From Oreohelix idahoensis (Eukaryota > Mollusca > Gastropoda > Stylommatophora > Oreohelicidae), in contig JAMPIV010016267.1 of assembly GCA_024509875.1 (NCBI GenBank), positions 186,001 to 250,000 on the forward strand: a DNA stretch of 64,000 nucleotides, given 5' to 3'. Below are positions 11,590-22,300 of the stretch, piece by piece. The translations under genes and the position numbers were made by a program. The notes beneath the pieces are model-generated. The model was not told the origin of the DNA. It did not search any database and saw only the letters and a list, made by a program, of their open reading frames with translations. Numbering within the stretch: position 1 is the first letter of the stretch; every line of letters begins with the position of its first letter.

Positions 11590-11805
11590 CAATTATGTTT
11601 AGAAGGATGTAATTAATACATTCTTCTATGATCCTTAGCCGCCGACCGTCAAAGCAGTCAGTGGCCATTACGCCTGGTGGCGTCTTATGTTTAGAAGGAT
11701 GTAATTAATACATACTTCTATGATCCTTAGCCGCCGACCATCAAAGTAGTCAGTGGCCATTACGCCTGGTGGCGTCTTATGTTTAGAAGGATGTAATTAA
11801 TACAT
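11590..11805 (+). repeat. 91-bp tandem duplication containing a SINE-E core
   Basis: The unit runs from atgtttagaaggatgtaatt to cgcctggtggcgtctt, about 91 bp. It is present twice in full plus a third start at 11775. Each full unit contains the family E core (ccttagccgccgaccgtc ... gtggccattacgcc), so the SINE piece was inserted before the duplication. Confidence 0.88.
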
Positions 11806-12485
11806 ACAGCACAGTTAATTATTTTATTGTCAACTTTATTGTTGCATAAATTTGTTGCTATTTTACATTAATGCTTTTTTTAAATTTTTCCAGCATTTTG
11901 TATCTTTTTAAAAGAAGTGTCTCCACCCACTTGACTCTGTTACTGTGTATTTTAAGGGGCTCTTATTTTTCACAGGAAATTTAAAACGCATTTCTGATAC
12001 ATCACATTTGTTTTTTTTTTTGGTACAGTTTCACATTTTAACTTAAACGTAAAAATTTGCCAGCATTTTGCAACGACTAGTGGCAGATAAATTATTGCTT
12101 GCTGTATCTTCTGTAGAAAGGCTTATGGAGCAAATACTGAATTCATTGTGCATATCTGTAATTATTTGAGCCACTTTTAGAGATAATACATTTTGCTGTT
12201 TTATTACATTACGGGTCAGTACTGATTTCCAGCAGAATCAGTGATGTCTACATCATGTTGATAATTTGTGGAAGTTGCTGATTTGTAAGGACCCGTTGAT
12301 TTTTTTTTTTGTAGTGATAAAAATAAACTGACAGTCTTTTTGGCTGTGGTCTACTTAGTTGAGCATGGTTGTAATAGCTGGCATAAATAGCAGCTGTCCT
12401 CTCATGAAATCATTTCATTTATTGCATGATTTACAACATGGTTGCTGTTACATGTCTGTGGCTTTAGGGCTGATGACAGCAATAA
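11806..12485. other. Intergenic, nothing recognised
   Basis: AT-rich sequence with several T runs. No coding or repeat structure was recognised. Confidence 0.4.
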
Positions 12486-12489
12486 TCAT

Positions 12490-12726
12490 CATTTTCTTTT
12501 GTGCTCCTTATGGAGCATGGAACTATCACTGCAGGAAGCCTTCACAAAGCAGTTATGTGTTCTTGCAGCAGCGGTTTCTGTAGCTATTTCTTTGACATGA
12601 TGAGGTCACCAGGTGCATGCACAACCTCGTATTAGATGCTTTATACGACATGCCTGAGGGGGTAGTAGTCCCATTCTTTCTTTATCTCTTCAGAGACCTC
12701 CAGGAGATACATGGGGAAAGCAATGC
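12490..12726 (-). repeat. SINE-like family A, long copy
   Basis: Reads ctccttatggagcatgg, gcggtttctgtagc, catgatgaggtcacc, tgcacaacctcgtattagat, then cagagacctccaggag. The same order occurs at 50140-50340, so the family extends to about 240 bp. Orientation relative to transcription is unknown; - is used only for consistency between copies. Confidence 0.7.
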
Positions 12727-12740
12727 TGCTTCAAAACTAT

Positions 12741-12935
12741 CTTCTTCTTCTTCTTCTTCCATCCTTAGCCGCCGACCGACAAAGCAGTCCGTGGCCATCA
12801 CGCCTAGTGGCGTCCCATAGGGCAACAAGAAATTGATTGTTGTTCCATCACGCCTAGTGGCGTTTATAGGGCAACAAGAAATTAATTGTTGTTTCCGTAA
12901 TCAGAGTGACTGGCAAACAGGTGATCAGCCCGTTG
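12741..12935 (-). mobile_element. SINE family E, full copy with 14-bp TSD
   Basis: Flanked by TGCTTCAAAACTAT at 12727-12740 and 12936-12949. On the - strand the element ends in a (GAA)n tail, preceded by the conserved core (ggctaaggatgg after the ccgaccg motif). It contains two copies of the cgcctagtggcgt hairpin motif, indicating an internal duplication. Length 195 bp. No protein is encoded; mobilisation in trans by a LINE is inferred from the tail and the TSD. Confidence 0.85.
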
Positions 12936-13129
12936 TGCTTCAAAACTATGCTGCTTGAAAAATTATTCTGTGAATATTGATTACATTTGGTGTAAGAATG
13001 CTGTGATGAAAAAAAAAAAGCATGATGATGAATGTACAGAAAGATTTGACTTTATTGCTAGCTTCAGTAGATAAAGACATTGAAATTTAGTTCATATGCG
13101 AAATTTGTGTCAGTCATAGCTCAGCTCAG

Positions 13130-13240
13130 CTGGTGACTCATCATGTAAAATAGGTTACTAGACACCACCTGTGGGAGAGCACATAAATGTTTTGGTGCAG
13201 GCTTCCTGCAAGGAAACCAGCTGCAGTGGTTGTTCCATAG
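13130..13240 (+). repeat. SINE-like family A copy
   Basis: tggtgactcatcatgtaaaa ... ggcttcctgcaaggaaac, then cagctgcagtggttg, matches family A. Confidence 0.65.
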
Positions 13241-14394
13241 CTGCTTGTTTATTGTGATGGTTACGTGCTTCAAAAAAAGTGCAAAGAAAAATTGTGATTA
13301 TCGCTGTCACCGGCCTGAAAGCCGCAGACATGTAACAGTAACTGTGTCTTCAGGGATGCAATAAGTGGACTGGGAAGGGGGAAAATGATGATTGCTCAGC
13401 CATCTTTTTGAAGGAATAAAATGACTGCTGAATGACTCCTTCAATTATTATCCATTCTTCTGAGCTGCATTCTGAAATTATTGCCCTGCATTTCTTCAAG
13501 AATCAACGTGGTTTCATCAGCATGTTTCTACAGTGGTCCTTTGGCATTTGTCATAGGCGTGGTCCTTTGGCATTTGTCATAGGCATGATTCTTCTGGCTT
13601 CTTCATAGATTAAGAAAGTCTAGCACTAATGAATTTCTGAAAAATGGTGGCCTCAGCATGTTCCTGAAGTATATTAATCACCCGAGAAACATTTCCTGCA
13701 GTAGAGCTATGTAGATTCTGGCCGTGATCCAGATGTAATTTTGTCTAGTTTTTTTTTTTAAGTTGAACATACAAATACTGTATGTTGTTTCAGAATAGAT
13801 CTGAGGTGATCATTACCATCTTACTACAGGTCTATAACTTTTTATCTAAACGCTTGAAACTCAAAAGTTTCATTTGGCTACTTGTCAACCCAAATTTGGG
13901 ATTTTTCTGTCTATTTTATTGTGGCTTTTGGCTATCTTCAAACATATTTTTGGAGATTTGGGCTACTTTTCTAACGCAGTTTGGGCAACATCTGAAAATA
14001 TATTGAAAAATCTGGTTTCCAAAACAAAACTATCTCTGAGCATTTCGGTATAAGGTTACAGACCTGTGCCGCCAGATTTGGGGCTCAGCACATACTTCTG
14101 TACTTGTATTACAGCACCCACTTGATTTGGGTAAAATTAACTCATATTAACTCATATCGCTGAAATGTAAGGCAAAGTTTATACTTTTCTTTGAGATAAA
14201 TTGCTCATTACAGATTACATTACTGAGAATAAACTCCTGGGATATATGAAAAAAGAGCATTCAAATTACGCATTTCTTTGTTCCTTTTGTTATGAGCATT
14301 CTGTTTTGGCCATCACTGAATTTAGTCTGTGATTTTGACAACACCATATCAGCACCGTAATGTGGTAGCATGTAATTCTATGAAGAATTAAAAA
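13241..14394. other. Intergenic, mostly unstructured
   Basis: The only structure noticed is a small direct duplication of tggtcctttggcatttgtca at about 13531-13581. No coding region was recognised. Confidence 0.4.
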
Positions 14395-14424
14395 TAAACT
14401 TACAGGACTGATGATAGGAAACTC

Positions 14425-14570
14425 TACACAGAGCGATACAACAGGAGGCAATCTGATCATCAGAAGTTGTTCCCCAGGTGTTTCGGCCCTTTACACTCTA
14501 AGGGGGGTTGGCCCACCTTGGTCATGACTCCCAAGTGTCTCCGCCTCCTGTTGTCTTATGTCTTATGCTT
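14425..14570 (+). repeat. SINE-like family F copy
   Basis: gcgatacaacaggaggcaat, ctgatcatcagaag, gtgtttcggcc and gcctcctgttgtct in order. The same motifs recur at 20641-20765 and 56884-57060. The outer parts (caacaggaggc / gcctcctgttg) are inverted, so the transcript could fold back. Confidence 0.7.
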
Positions 14571-14574
14571 TATA

Positions 14575-14830
14575 TAAAAGGTAAAGGTGGTCCCATGGTA
14601 GATACTGCCGTAGTAGAATGAAGACTTCACCATACCACTCCAACTTTAAGAGGTGGAGGGACCAGTTCTATTGCTTCCTTTGCCTTCCCTAATTCAAGAG
14701 CAGAATTAAGTACCCATTTACAGCTAGGTAAACTGGAGCATGATGCTGCCAGGTTTCAATCCCAGACCGTGAAAACATTGCCTCCGAGATGGAGCACTCT
14801 TACTGCTTCGCCCTTCTGACACTCAGTTCA
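14575..14830 (-). repeat. tRNA-derived SINE family B, reverse copy
   Basis: Read on the - strand it parallels 62545-62790: tRNA-like head, then aggtacccagctgtgg-like body and a tail with cttcaccatac/gatactgcc motifs near its + strand start. Diverged. Confidence 0.6.
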
Positions 14831-14969
14831 TATATGCAACTTAAAAAAGAAGATTCTTTATAGGCAAGTCTTCTCCTTCCCTCCCACTCCCTCAATATTT
14901 TTTCCTTTTTTTTCTTTTAGCTTTGTGACCAGTTAAAGGATGTTTAAAATGTATTTTTCCTTCAGTACT

Positions 14970-15150
14970 ACCAGTCCAAAAGTGTAACACTCCAGTCTAT
15001 CCAGATGTAAATGGGTACCTGACTCTGCTCTTGAGTTAAGAAATGCAAAGGTGGCAAGGAAGGAAACTGGTCACCCCAACTATTAAAACATGACCTAGTA
15101 AAACTTCTCTAACACTTTACTCCCCTACAGCAGTATGTGCTATGGGACTG
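14970..15150 (+). repeat. SINE family B, partial
   Basis: gtgtaacactccagtctatc, gggtacctgactctgctctt, gagttaagaaatgcaaaggt and ctggtcacccc match the body of the copy at 62545-62790. The tRNA-like head is missing. Confidence 0.7.
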
Positions 15151-16100
15151 CCTTGACCTTTAATGATCTGGTATTTTTGTGAAATGTATGGACAATGATC
15201 GAAGGCCTCATAGAAAATTGAGGCAAATATTTTAGTTAAGCTGGATAGGTTTTGTGTAGAACAGTATCATATCAGCTATATCATCAACTTCTCAGTCAAC
15301 ACAGGTGGATTTTCATTTGATTTTGTTTGACAGTTGCTTTTTTGTGAAGAAAAACCATTACAATCACATTTAATTTCAACCATTTTATGTTATGTTGTGT
15401 ATAATATAGCTGTGATTGTATGCACAAATATATTGGGAGTCTGTGTTATTTTTATCTTAACATGTTTACATGTGTTTGGGCATTACGTTCTAGTTTTCAT
15501 TGTCCCCTTAAGTGTCATTCAGTGTTAAAATCTGTAAATCAACATTTGCCCGTTGTTTATGCACTAGTCAGTAATAAGACATTTCATGAATCTCTTCTGT
15601 CACAGTTTATGCATTTTCTCAGTGTATTATTCTGTGTTCTGTAAACTTTGTCATGTTTAGTTTTCATGTTGTTGTTTTTTATTTCTTCTCCAGTATGTTA
15701 TACTGTGTTCTGTAACTTTCCTGTGTTTAGTTATCTTCTTCTTTTGTTTTTGTGTTTTTTTTTTCTTCTCCTTTTTTCATTCAGTTAGTATGCTGTTGTC
15801 TGATCAATTTTTCATGGTAATATTTAAGAACAACATAAAAAATATTCTGCAGACAAGAACACAAAGTACAAAAATTAACACAAATATCTACACTTAAGGA
15901 AAGGAGAAGCACTACCTTCCTTTGAAACTGAAAATATTGATGACCATAGTACAGATATTGTGATGAAGAAAATAGTAAAAAATTTAAAGAGACATAAGAG
16001 ATGAATAAATATAATATTAACATCATTATAGCAATAAATTTCAAATGGGAATGTAAATTCATTGCTCAGGATAACGAGAACAACCACAAGAAGCAAAGAT
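15151..16100. other. Intergenic, nothing recognised
   Basis: AT-rich sequence. Short ORFs on both strands have no recognisable domain and low-complexity composition. Confidence 0.4.
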
Positions 16101-16104
16101 CTTG

Positions 16105-16545
16105 TCTTTGGACTGGTGATGAATTATCTTCATCATCATTACCTTTCAACAAGTCCATGCCAAGCCCTGTCGGCCAGTACCATTCATTCAAGGTCTTCCC
16201 ATGTCATAGCGTTAGGCCTACATGATTACAGTTCCTTTCTGCGCGCATCTTCCTGTCTCACTCTACCTCTATTACCCTTGGTGGTTCCAACACAAAGACT
16301 ATCTTGTAATGCTGTCAGCAGGTTTCCTCAAAGTGTGTCCCACCCAACATCTTCTTCCCACCTATTGCTTCACTGGCACCTTTCTGGCCAGTGCTATCAG
16401 CTCCACACCGGCGATCCCAAAATACTTCAGTCCCTCAATCCTACCCAAGCAACCCAACTATGAAAGTCTTCAACTTTTTGGTTGTTGCTCTCCATGCCCA
16501 GGAGCTAAACAGCAGGATCGCATTAACACCTAAGCCGAAGCCACA
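16105..16545 (-). mobile_element. LINE 3' fragment on the - strand
   Basis: The complement encodes degraded pieces of the LINE C-terminus seen intact at 60846-61500 (for example the FWNPQG region near 16280 and the TWRRELE region upstream). The + strand begins with a catcatcatt-type tail, the reverse of the (ATGA)n tail of that LINE. Confidence 0.65.
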
Positions 16546-16576
16546 CACTTTTGTGTGTGTTTTTTTTTTTATAAAG

Positions 16577-17073
16577 TATCCCGTTCAACCCTTGGTGGGT
16601 TATAATTAGAACATATGGTGTACTAATTCAAGAAAATAAAGTCAGATTTCCAATACCCAAATATAGTACCTTCTTCCCCCTTCCTTTCAGTCCAAATAGA
16701 GTAATTTAAAATCAAATTTGTGTGAATGTTTTTGTGTGTGACCTCCCCTTTCCAAGACACAACAATAAAAATAAAAAACAAAGGAATTTAAACAAATAAA
16801 ATGAAGTTTTGTCAGTTCGACTTGATTTCCACATATCTCAGTGCAGTACAATCACTTCAAACTCAATTTCCGTAATACATCCACCACAACACACATCAAG
16901 CATGCTCATCCCATCTTGCATCTGGCCTTGATCTTATGACAAAAGAGTTGGGTCATTCATTTACAATGATTTGAGAAATGTGATGCCACTTTCTCATATC
17001 GGCAGTTTTTCATATTTGGAATTGAAAACAATATATATCCTAATTATAACCCATCAGAGGTTGAACGGGATAT
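16577..17073. mobile_element. MITE with about 36-bp inverted repeats (tatcccgttcaacc)
   Basis: Left end tatcccgttcaaccc, then gggttataattag, is mirrored at the right end (ctaattataaccc ... ggttgaacgggata). Length about 497 bp. If the outer TA is the target duplication, a Tc1/mariner-like origin is possible. No transposase is seen. Confidence 0.75.
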
Positions 17074-17097
17074 TTTTCTTCATTAATATAAAAAAAA

Positions 17098-17280
17098 ATG
17101 TTAGGTCACTGGCAAAATCCAGATCGTCAAGCTGCTGGTGTCAGTGCCCTGAACCTTCGCCGGTTAGTTCGTCGTTTACACAACTCTATAAATAGCCAGC
17201 AAGAAGAGAAATCACGCCAAGATGTCTCTGTCGCATTCCAGAGCCCATGTCAAACGGTTGTGCAAGTTGATTTATTATGA
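17098..17280 (+). CDS. Possible terminal coding exon of an unrecognised gene
   Basis: The frame reads HWQNPDRQAAGVSALNLRRL, then VRRLHNSINSQQEEKSRQ, and stops TGA at 17278-17280. A possible acceptor (aaatgttag) precedes it and AATAAA follows near 17455. The composition looks protein-like (mixed polar and hydrophobic, few low-complexity runs), but I recognise no domain and found no partner exon. It could equally be a chance ORF or part of a repeat. Confidence 0.25.
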   Translation: MLGHWQNPDRQAAGVSALNLRRLVRRLHNSINSQQEEKSRQDVSVAFQSPCQTVVQVDLL

Positions 17281-17797
17281 ATTCTATGATCTTTCATGTC
17301 AGTCCTCACCAGACAAGCTAGAGCAACCAGTCCTTTAAAGAAATGTTAACCGTGTTTTTAGTACAACAATGCTCATTTGTTAAAGCTGAATTTAGTAATC
17401 ACCTCCCCCGCCCTTTCAATGTATGAATTTAGTAAATAGCTTTAGCATTTAAAAATAAAATACACCTTCATGGTTGTACCATTAAGCAAATGGAAAGATC
17501 TCACGGGGCTGGCTTCCTTATCACATGACACAAATTCCCACAAACTATCACTGTAAAATCATGTGAAGGAGATACACTCAACCTCTTTGTGACCAAGGGC
17601 GTTAGTGGATTCACCGTGACTTTGTTGTTATATGTCTGCACCTTCGTGTTTCGATGAAGTAAAACTTAATGGTATGTTTTTAGCTTCAAGATTTACAAAC
17701 ACTTTATGACTATTACTATGATTCTTTCTTACACTATAATTGACGTATCGTTTCCTATTGTTCTTCAGTGTATATGTTACACCACAATTAATGTTGA

Positions 17798-17967
17798 AAA
17801 AAAAACACACACACCCACACAAATAGTAATACGTCTTACAAGGAGAAGGACAAGAAAAACCTACGTTGCGGCCACAAGGCCTTCGTCAGGGACAGACAAA
17901 CAAGAGACAGGAGGGAAAGAAAATGAGAATTAAGTAGAGAACATGAAGCTATAAAAATAAGAGAAAA
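17798..17967 (-). mobile_element. Penelope-like element pLTR fragment, inverted arm 1
   Basis: About 170 bp almost identical to the reverse complement of 27697-27870. On the - strand it contains ctgacgaaggccttgtggcc followed by gcaacgt. This resembles the hammerhead ribozyme core known from the pseudo-LTRs of Penelope-like retroelements, with stem II ggcc/ggcc. The base after G12 is C where A is expected. Confidence 0.75.
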
Positions 17968-18231
17968 ATGTTGCCACTAAGTTCTAGAGATAAACCCAGA
18001 TTTTCTTCTTTAAAAAACCCAGAAATACCCAGATTATTTTATGCCTCAAATACACAGGGATAGCCGATGCTTACACAATCTTTTAGAGCAAATTTAGCAC
18101 AAATAAGCTGTGTGCTACCAATTTTTATTTATTTCTTCATTTTTATTTTATTTTTTATTACCAAAAATTCACAATTATATAAAAATGATGTTATTAACAC
18201 CCCAATATATCACATAGGCAGCCTTGGTGCA

Positions 18232-18530
18232 CTACAGTGACATTTTTTGAGCAATTGTGCTGTCTGGAAACATCTGCTTGCAACATTCAATCAAATGATC
18301 AGCTTGCGAAAACAGAGTATTATGTTCTGCCATGAAAGTCGACAACAGTATCTCTGCTTTAGAAATTTTGTCTTGGAGACAGGGCTCTTTTGGTTTGATG
18401 AAAAACTTGTTAATGTTCAGAGTTTTGCTTTTGGCTTCGAACTTTTTCATGTGCTGCTGTGTGCTTTTATGTTTCAATAAAGCTGTTTTGTTGGCATTAG
18501 TTAATGTACAGGAACAGACCGCACAAATCG
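18232..18530 (-). pseudogene. hAT-like transposase N-terminal remnant (BED finger)
   Basis: The frame from about 18530 down to 18232 runs AAICAVCSCTLTNANKTAL, then KHKSTQQHMKKFE, then KFFIKPKEPCLQDK, then ECCKQMFPDSTIAQK. C-x2-C followed by H-x4-H fits a BED zinc finger. ..KMFPDS.IA. is the same motif as in the transposase at 34039-34656 (KMCPDSSIARQF), so both belong to related hAT lineages. Only about 95 codons remain. Confidence 0.7.
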
Positions 18531-19017
18531 CAGCCTAGCAATTGCCAGAGTCCGGCTTTATCTAATCCTTCAGTTCGCTGTCTGTTAGCCATTCCTCATA
18601 AAAAGCCTGCTGATACCATGGCTTCACTTTTTTACGTGGTGGTGTGTGTGTCGTCATGCTGCTACAACTGCTTAGCGTACCTTCATCATCACTCATTTTA
18701 TAATCTTAATTTTAATTATTTTTTGACACAAAAAAAAAACAATATGCTGTTTGGCTGCTTAAGTCTAAAATTTAAAAAGAATGCTTTAAAACACACAGCA
18801 AAAATGACTGAGTATTGTAGATGACAGCCATTAACAGAATAACAGGAAATAGGTAGCTGATGTAAAGGAGTCAAAAAACAACATCATTGATGTGGTTAAA
18901 AATAAGAATTAAATTTAAGTGGAATAAAAAATATATAGCACATATATAATGTATAATGCTCAGTGCACAGAATATACATACATTGTAAATGCGAATTGTC
19001 AAATATACCCAGATTAA

Positions 19018-20083
19018 CTCTTTGACTCCAGACCAACGCTCTGAGCGTTGCAAAATTCAACACGCCGTGCCCCAGCAACGCTCAGAGCGTGGTTTTTAGT
19101 TTATCACGAATAAACCCTAAAAATCGTCCGCTTAATGCAGTTCATATATTAAAACTCGTAGAATGACTTCCGCTACTATTTAAACAACTAATTTGACTTT
19201 AGTTAATCAGCACATGTGCGTGTTTTGATGTTATTATCACAATTTTTGTGAAGATTCGCGTGTTTACGTTTTTCGTTGTTTTTGCTAGAGAAATATGTCA
19301 CGCTTTATATTTACATTTTCTAAGTCTCCTAAGCAAATAATTGTGTCAAACTACTTTGAAACATTGCTGACATTGATGATGATTGTTTGGTAGTCACAGT
19401 TTGTTGTCAAAATACGGAATATATGCAGAAAAGCTAGACACACTAGATTTAGTTGATAAGTGGGCGTAGTCATATTCTGGCCGATCAAAAAGCAACAAAA
19501 CTAGACCTACCGTAACATCTAATCACTAGTTCTTGGTAGAAGATGAAGCTAGGGATACTATTAAAACTTTAAACAAGAGTAAACAAGTATTTATATGACG
19601 TTATTCTTCTTTATTTGTTTGAAAATTACGTAATGCACGATTGCATAATTTATTTTTTTCTTACAAAGAACCACGGACAAACTGGTGCGAATAACACTAA
19701 ATCTACTAATTTTGGCCATAAGCATGTTTTTTTTACTTTGTATATGGATTAACTTGACGTTTGAAGACTAAAAAGAAAGTTTTATTGTCTACGACAGTAA
19801 TTTGTCTTTGGTAAGATCGTATACTACAGTCAACTTTTTAGCGTTTTTCAATTTTACATGCAAAATGATTAAATTATACCGAACATACTTGTGTTAATAC
19901 TACCACAGACATTATATATTTGAATTCTCTATCCATTTCCCTACAGTTTGGTATATAATAAGTACATATTCAAAGGAAAATTCACAAACAAATTTAGACT
20001 GAAAGATGAACACTTCACTCTATAAAATTCTGCCCACAGAAAAAGTCTGGCACAGCGTGCAAAATAACTCTGGAATGAATGAG
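19018..20083. mobile_element. TTAA-flanked piggyBac-like non-autonomous element
   Basis: TTAA at 19014-19017 and 20084-20087. The inner ends are imperfect inverted repeats: CTCTTTGACTCCAGA on the left, CTCATTCATTCCAGAG read inward from the right. Near the left end lie two 14-15-bp palindromes, aacgctctgagcgtt and aacgctcagagcgt, a plausible pair of binding sites. There is no ORF of note in 1066 bp. It is nested in the hAT element. Confidence 0.75.
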
Positions 20084-20170
20084 TTAATGCAGATTTGGAA
20101 AAAAACAATACCCAGACGGAAGCCCAAAAACCCAGATCTAGTCAAAAACACCCAGCTGTGGCAACACTGA

Positions 20171-20434
20171 CCACAATAGTGAAATTGGCCATTTCATGAA
20201 TTGGGCAAATTTTTGCCCAGTCCGTGAACTGCCTTCTTCGATGAATTATAGTGTACTTCAATAATATTGATCAAGAAACAGAAAGAGTAAGATATGTTGA
20301 CGTGAATTGGATTACTGATACTTTCAACTCACAAATTAACACAGGATATCAAGTTTTATATTAGTGCAGAAGTCAGTTCAAGGAATGGGCTAAAATATGC
20401 CTAATTCATGAAATGGCCAATTTCACTATTGGGG
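20171..20434. mobile_element. 264-bp MITE with about 33-bp inverted repeats
   Basis: The left end (caatagtgaaattggccatt, then tcatgaattgggc) is mirrored at the right end (gcctaattcatgaaat, then ggccaatttcactattg). No transposase. It abuts the right end of the hAT element. No clear target duplication. Confidence 0.82.
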
Positions 20435-20640
20435 TGTAACATATACAAACAATAATTCTGCAGAGTCAATTTTCTAAAATAGTCATTTGGTGAGTTGATA
20501 AAAGAAAAAGGAGCGTCAGGGTAAAAGCAATATAGAAAGCCTTGATTTACCACGGCCTCCAATAAGATTCCATGCGCGTGTTTAATAGGTTACATGACTT
20601 TGAAAATGTAAAGTGTCTTTTTGTTTGTTTTTCTAATACA

Positions 20641-20765
20641 GAGCGATACAACAGGAGGCAATCTGATCATCAGAAGAGGTTCCCCCCTCCCCCATCTGAC
20701 AAGTGTTTCGGCCCAGTATACTCCTTTACACTCCCAAGTGTCTCAGCTTCCTGTTGTCTTGTATC
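20641..20765 (+). repeat. SINE-like family F copy
   Basis: gagcgatacaacaggaggca, ctgatcatcagaag, gacaagtgtttcggcc and cttcctgttgtcttg, as in the copies at 14425 and 56884. Confidence 0.7.
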
Positions 20766-21120
20766 GAAAATGAACCCATTTCACTTTGGTAGCAACTTTA
20801 AATTCCCAACTCCGCCAGCCGTGGATGCAATTGTGAAAGTAACAAAGAGAAGACAAATTATCTCGTTCGTTCCGTCGCACACAACTAGGGACAGACACTG
20901 ACACACCTGCGCGAAGCCGACGAGGCTAGCCACTGCGCGCTAGCAACTGAAATTCTGTGCCCAACACCTCTTATAATATACACCGCGTGTTGCCCCTCAG
21001 TCACAGCCCTGTCACCAGTACACCAAAAAAACTCAACGTATTGTGGACTTAGAAAAATTCCTGGTGTCTTCTGTACCACAGAGTTTACTGTCACGATTTC
21101 CATAGCCCATTGCGGTTGTT

Positions 21121-21825
21121 CTACAGCCAGCGTGATGCCTTTTCGGCAGTTTCACTAAGCCTCTTCAGTGCCCTTGTTCTCATCTGTCCCCTCAGCCCCA
21201 ACAGTTTCAATAGATCATACACTGATGCAGCCACGAGCCCTCTTGCGCCCACCTCAACAGCCATGACCCTTGCAGTGAACCCATCGTGTCTCAGATCCGC
21301 GGCCAGATCATTATACTTGACCGCTTTGAACAAATGTTGCTCGTCCAATCTGGATTCAAATGGCACGGTCAGTTCAATCAGTATAGCCTGAAGCGATGCT
21401 GAAGAATGAAGCACTATATCCGGCCGTCTCCGCGATTTTCTGATACTCTCTGGATATGCCCCTCGTCCAGGTAGGTCTACCGCCATCTCCCAGTCGTTTG
21501 CACAGTCAAGAAGAGATGGTAAACTGCTACCTGGTTTACTTGGTTTGGGGTGTGCTGACTTTCCTACCCTCAGAAAGTATGTATTTGCGGTGCTCAGCCT
21601 GGCTTTGCTATTCGCCTTCATCCTTAGAACAAATGACTCATTAGTTGTTGACGTCTCAGGATCCGTAAAATCAGGAGGTTGTGGCCAAAAGTACATCAGA
21701 CTTAATTCTTGCCAGGTTTTCGCAACCGTAAAAAATAACTCACAACTGACAGATCTCCATATGTCAATGATTAACACAATACAGTTCCTTCTTATGTGAA
21801 TTATTATACGAGGGACGTAACTCAT
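21121..21825 (-). CDS. Uncharacterised ORF with endonuclease-like (PD-(D/E)XK/RLE-type) domain, probably TE-derived
   Basis: A 234-codon uninterrupted frame. About residues 110-200 read WEMAVDLPGRGAYPES, RRRPDIVLHSS, ILIELTVPFESRLDEQ, VKYNDL and VMAVEVGARG. The order PD, then (I/V)ELTVP(F/W)E about 15-20 residues later, then Y-x-D/E-L and VEVG-RG, recalls the restriction-like endonuclease fold of some LINEs (R2/NeSL-type) and a repeated ORF type I have seen in invertebrate genomes. The canonical K of (D/E)xK is not obvious (ELT). The end (RALKRLSETAEKASRWL) is basic. No RT motifs are found next to it. The start is uncertain: the first 40 residues look unlike coding sequence. That it comes from a mobile element is inferred. 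Confidence 0.6.
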   Translation of the reverse strand: MSYVPRIIIHIRRNCIVLIIDIWRSVSCELFFTVAKTWQELSLMYFWPQPPDFTDPETSTTNESFVLRMKANSKARLSTANTYFLRVGKSAHPKPSKPGSSLPSLLDCANDWEMAVDLPGRGAYPESIRKSRRRPDIVLHSSASLQAILIELTVPFESRLDEQHLFKAVKYNDLAADLRHDGFTARVMAVEVGARGLVAASVYDLLKLLGLRGQMRTRALKRLSETAEKASRWL

Positions 21826-21829
21826 GCAT

Positions 21830-22289
21830 TTAATGTATGGACATATTTGTCATTCTTTGTAACTGCCCCTTTAAAAGAAACCATCCCACAGGAATGCCCC
21901 TATGCTCATAAACAACGTGATGCAAATTATTAAAGTGTATATGAGACAACAAAGCGAAAAAGAAGGGAAAATACTGGAAGAAAGCACAGAAAGAAGAAAA
22001 CAATATTCATCTACCAATCTCTACCAGAAAGGGAGAAAGATGGGGGGGGGGGCTATAGTGGCCCAGCTTCACTTCAGCTAAGAGTGCGTGGCTAAACTTT
22101 CTTCACGTTAACATATTTTTACCCCTCTTCCCTAACTGTGAAGGAGCCTCAACATATGAAATGGCCCGAGCCTCACTTGAGCTCTCCGAGGGCTTGCATG
22201 CACCTCACAATCTTGATTCAGAAATGGACATAACGATGCATACCTAGACTAGTTATATAAAAATATATATTCTACTTCATATTTATGTT
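21830..22289. other. Intergenic, nothing recognised apart from a G run
   Basis: Contains a homopolymer of ten G near 22042. No gene or repeat family was recognised. Confidence 0.4.
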
Positions 22290-22300
22290 ATTAAAAACTT

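Larger units (their letters stand above)
17966..20169 (-). mobile_element. hAT-type transposon, degenerate, split by a nested element
   Basis: The right end is ctgtggcaacactg and the left end is tgttgccac, an imperfect inverted repeat of the CAGTGTTGCCAC kind. Both ends carry acccaga subterminal repeats. The - strand at about 18230-18530 encodes a hAT-like N-terminus: a BED-type finger (CAVCSCTLTNANK ... HKSTQQH) leading into an open frame that includes FIKPKEPCLQDKI and ends near MFPDSTIAQKMSL. The rest of the transposase is missing. A TTAA-flanked element (19018-20083) sits inside. No TSD was found; the left end abuts the Penelope arm. Confidence 0.75.
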
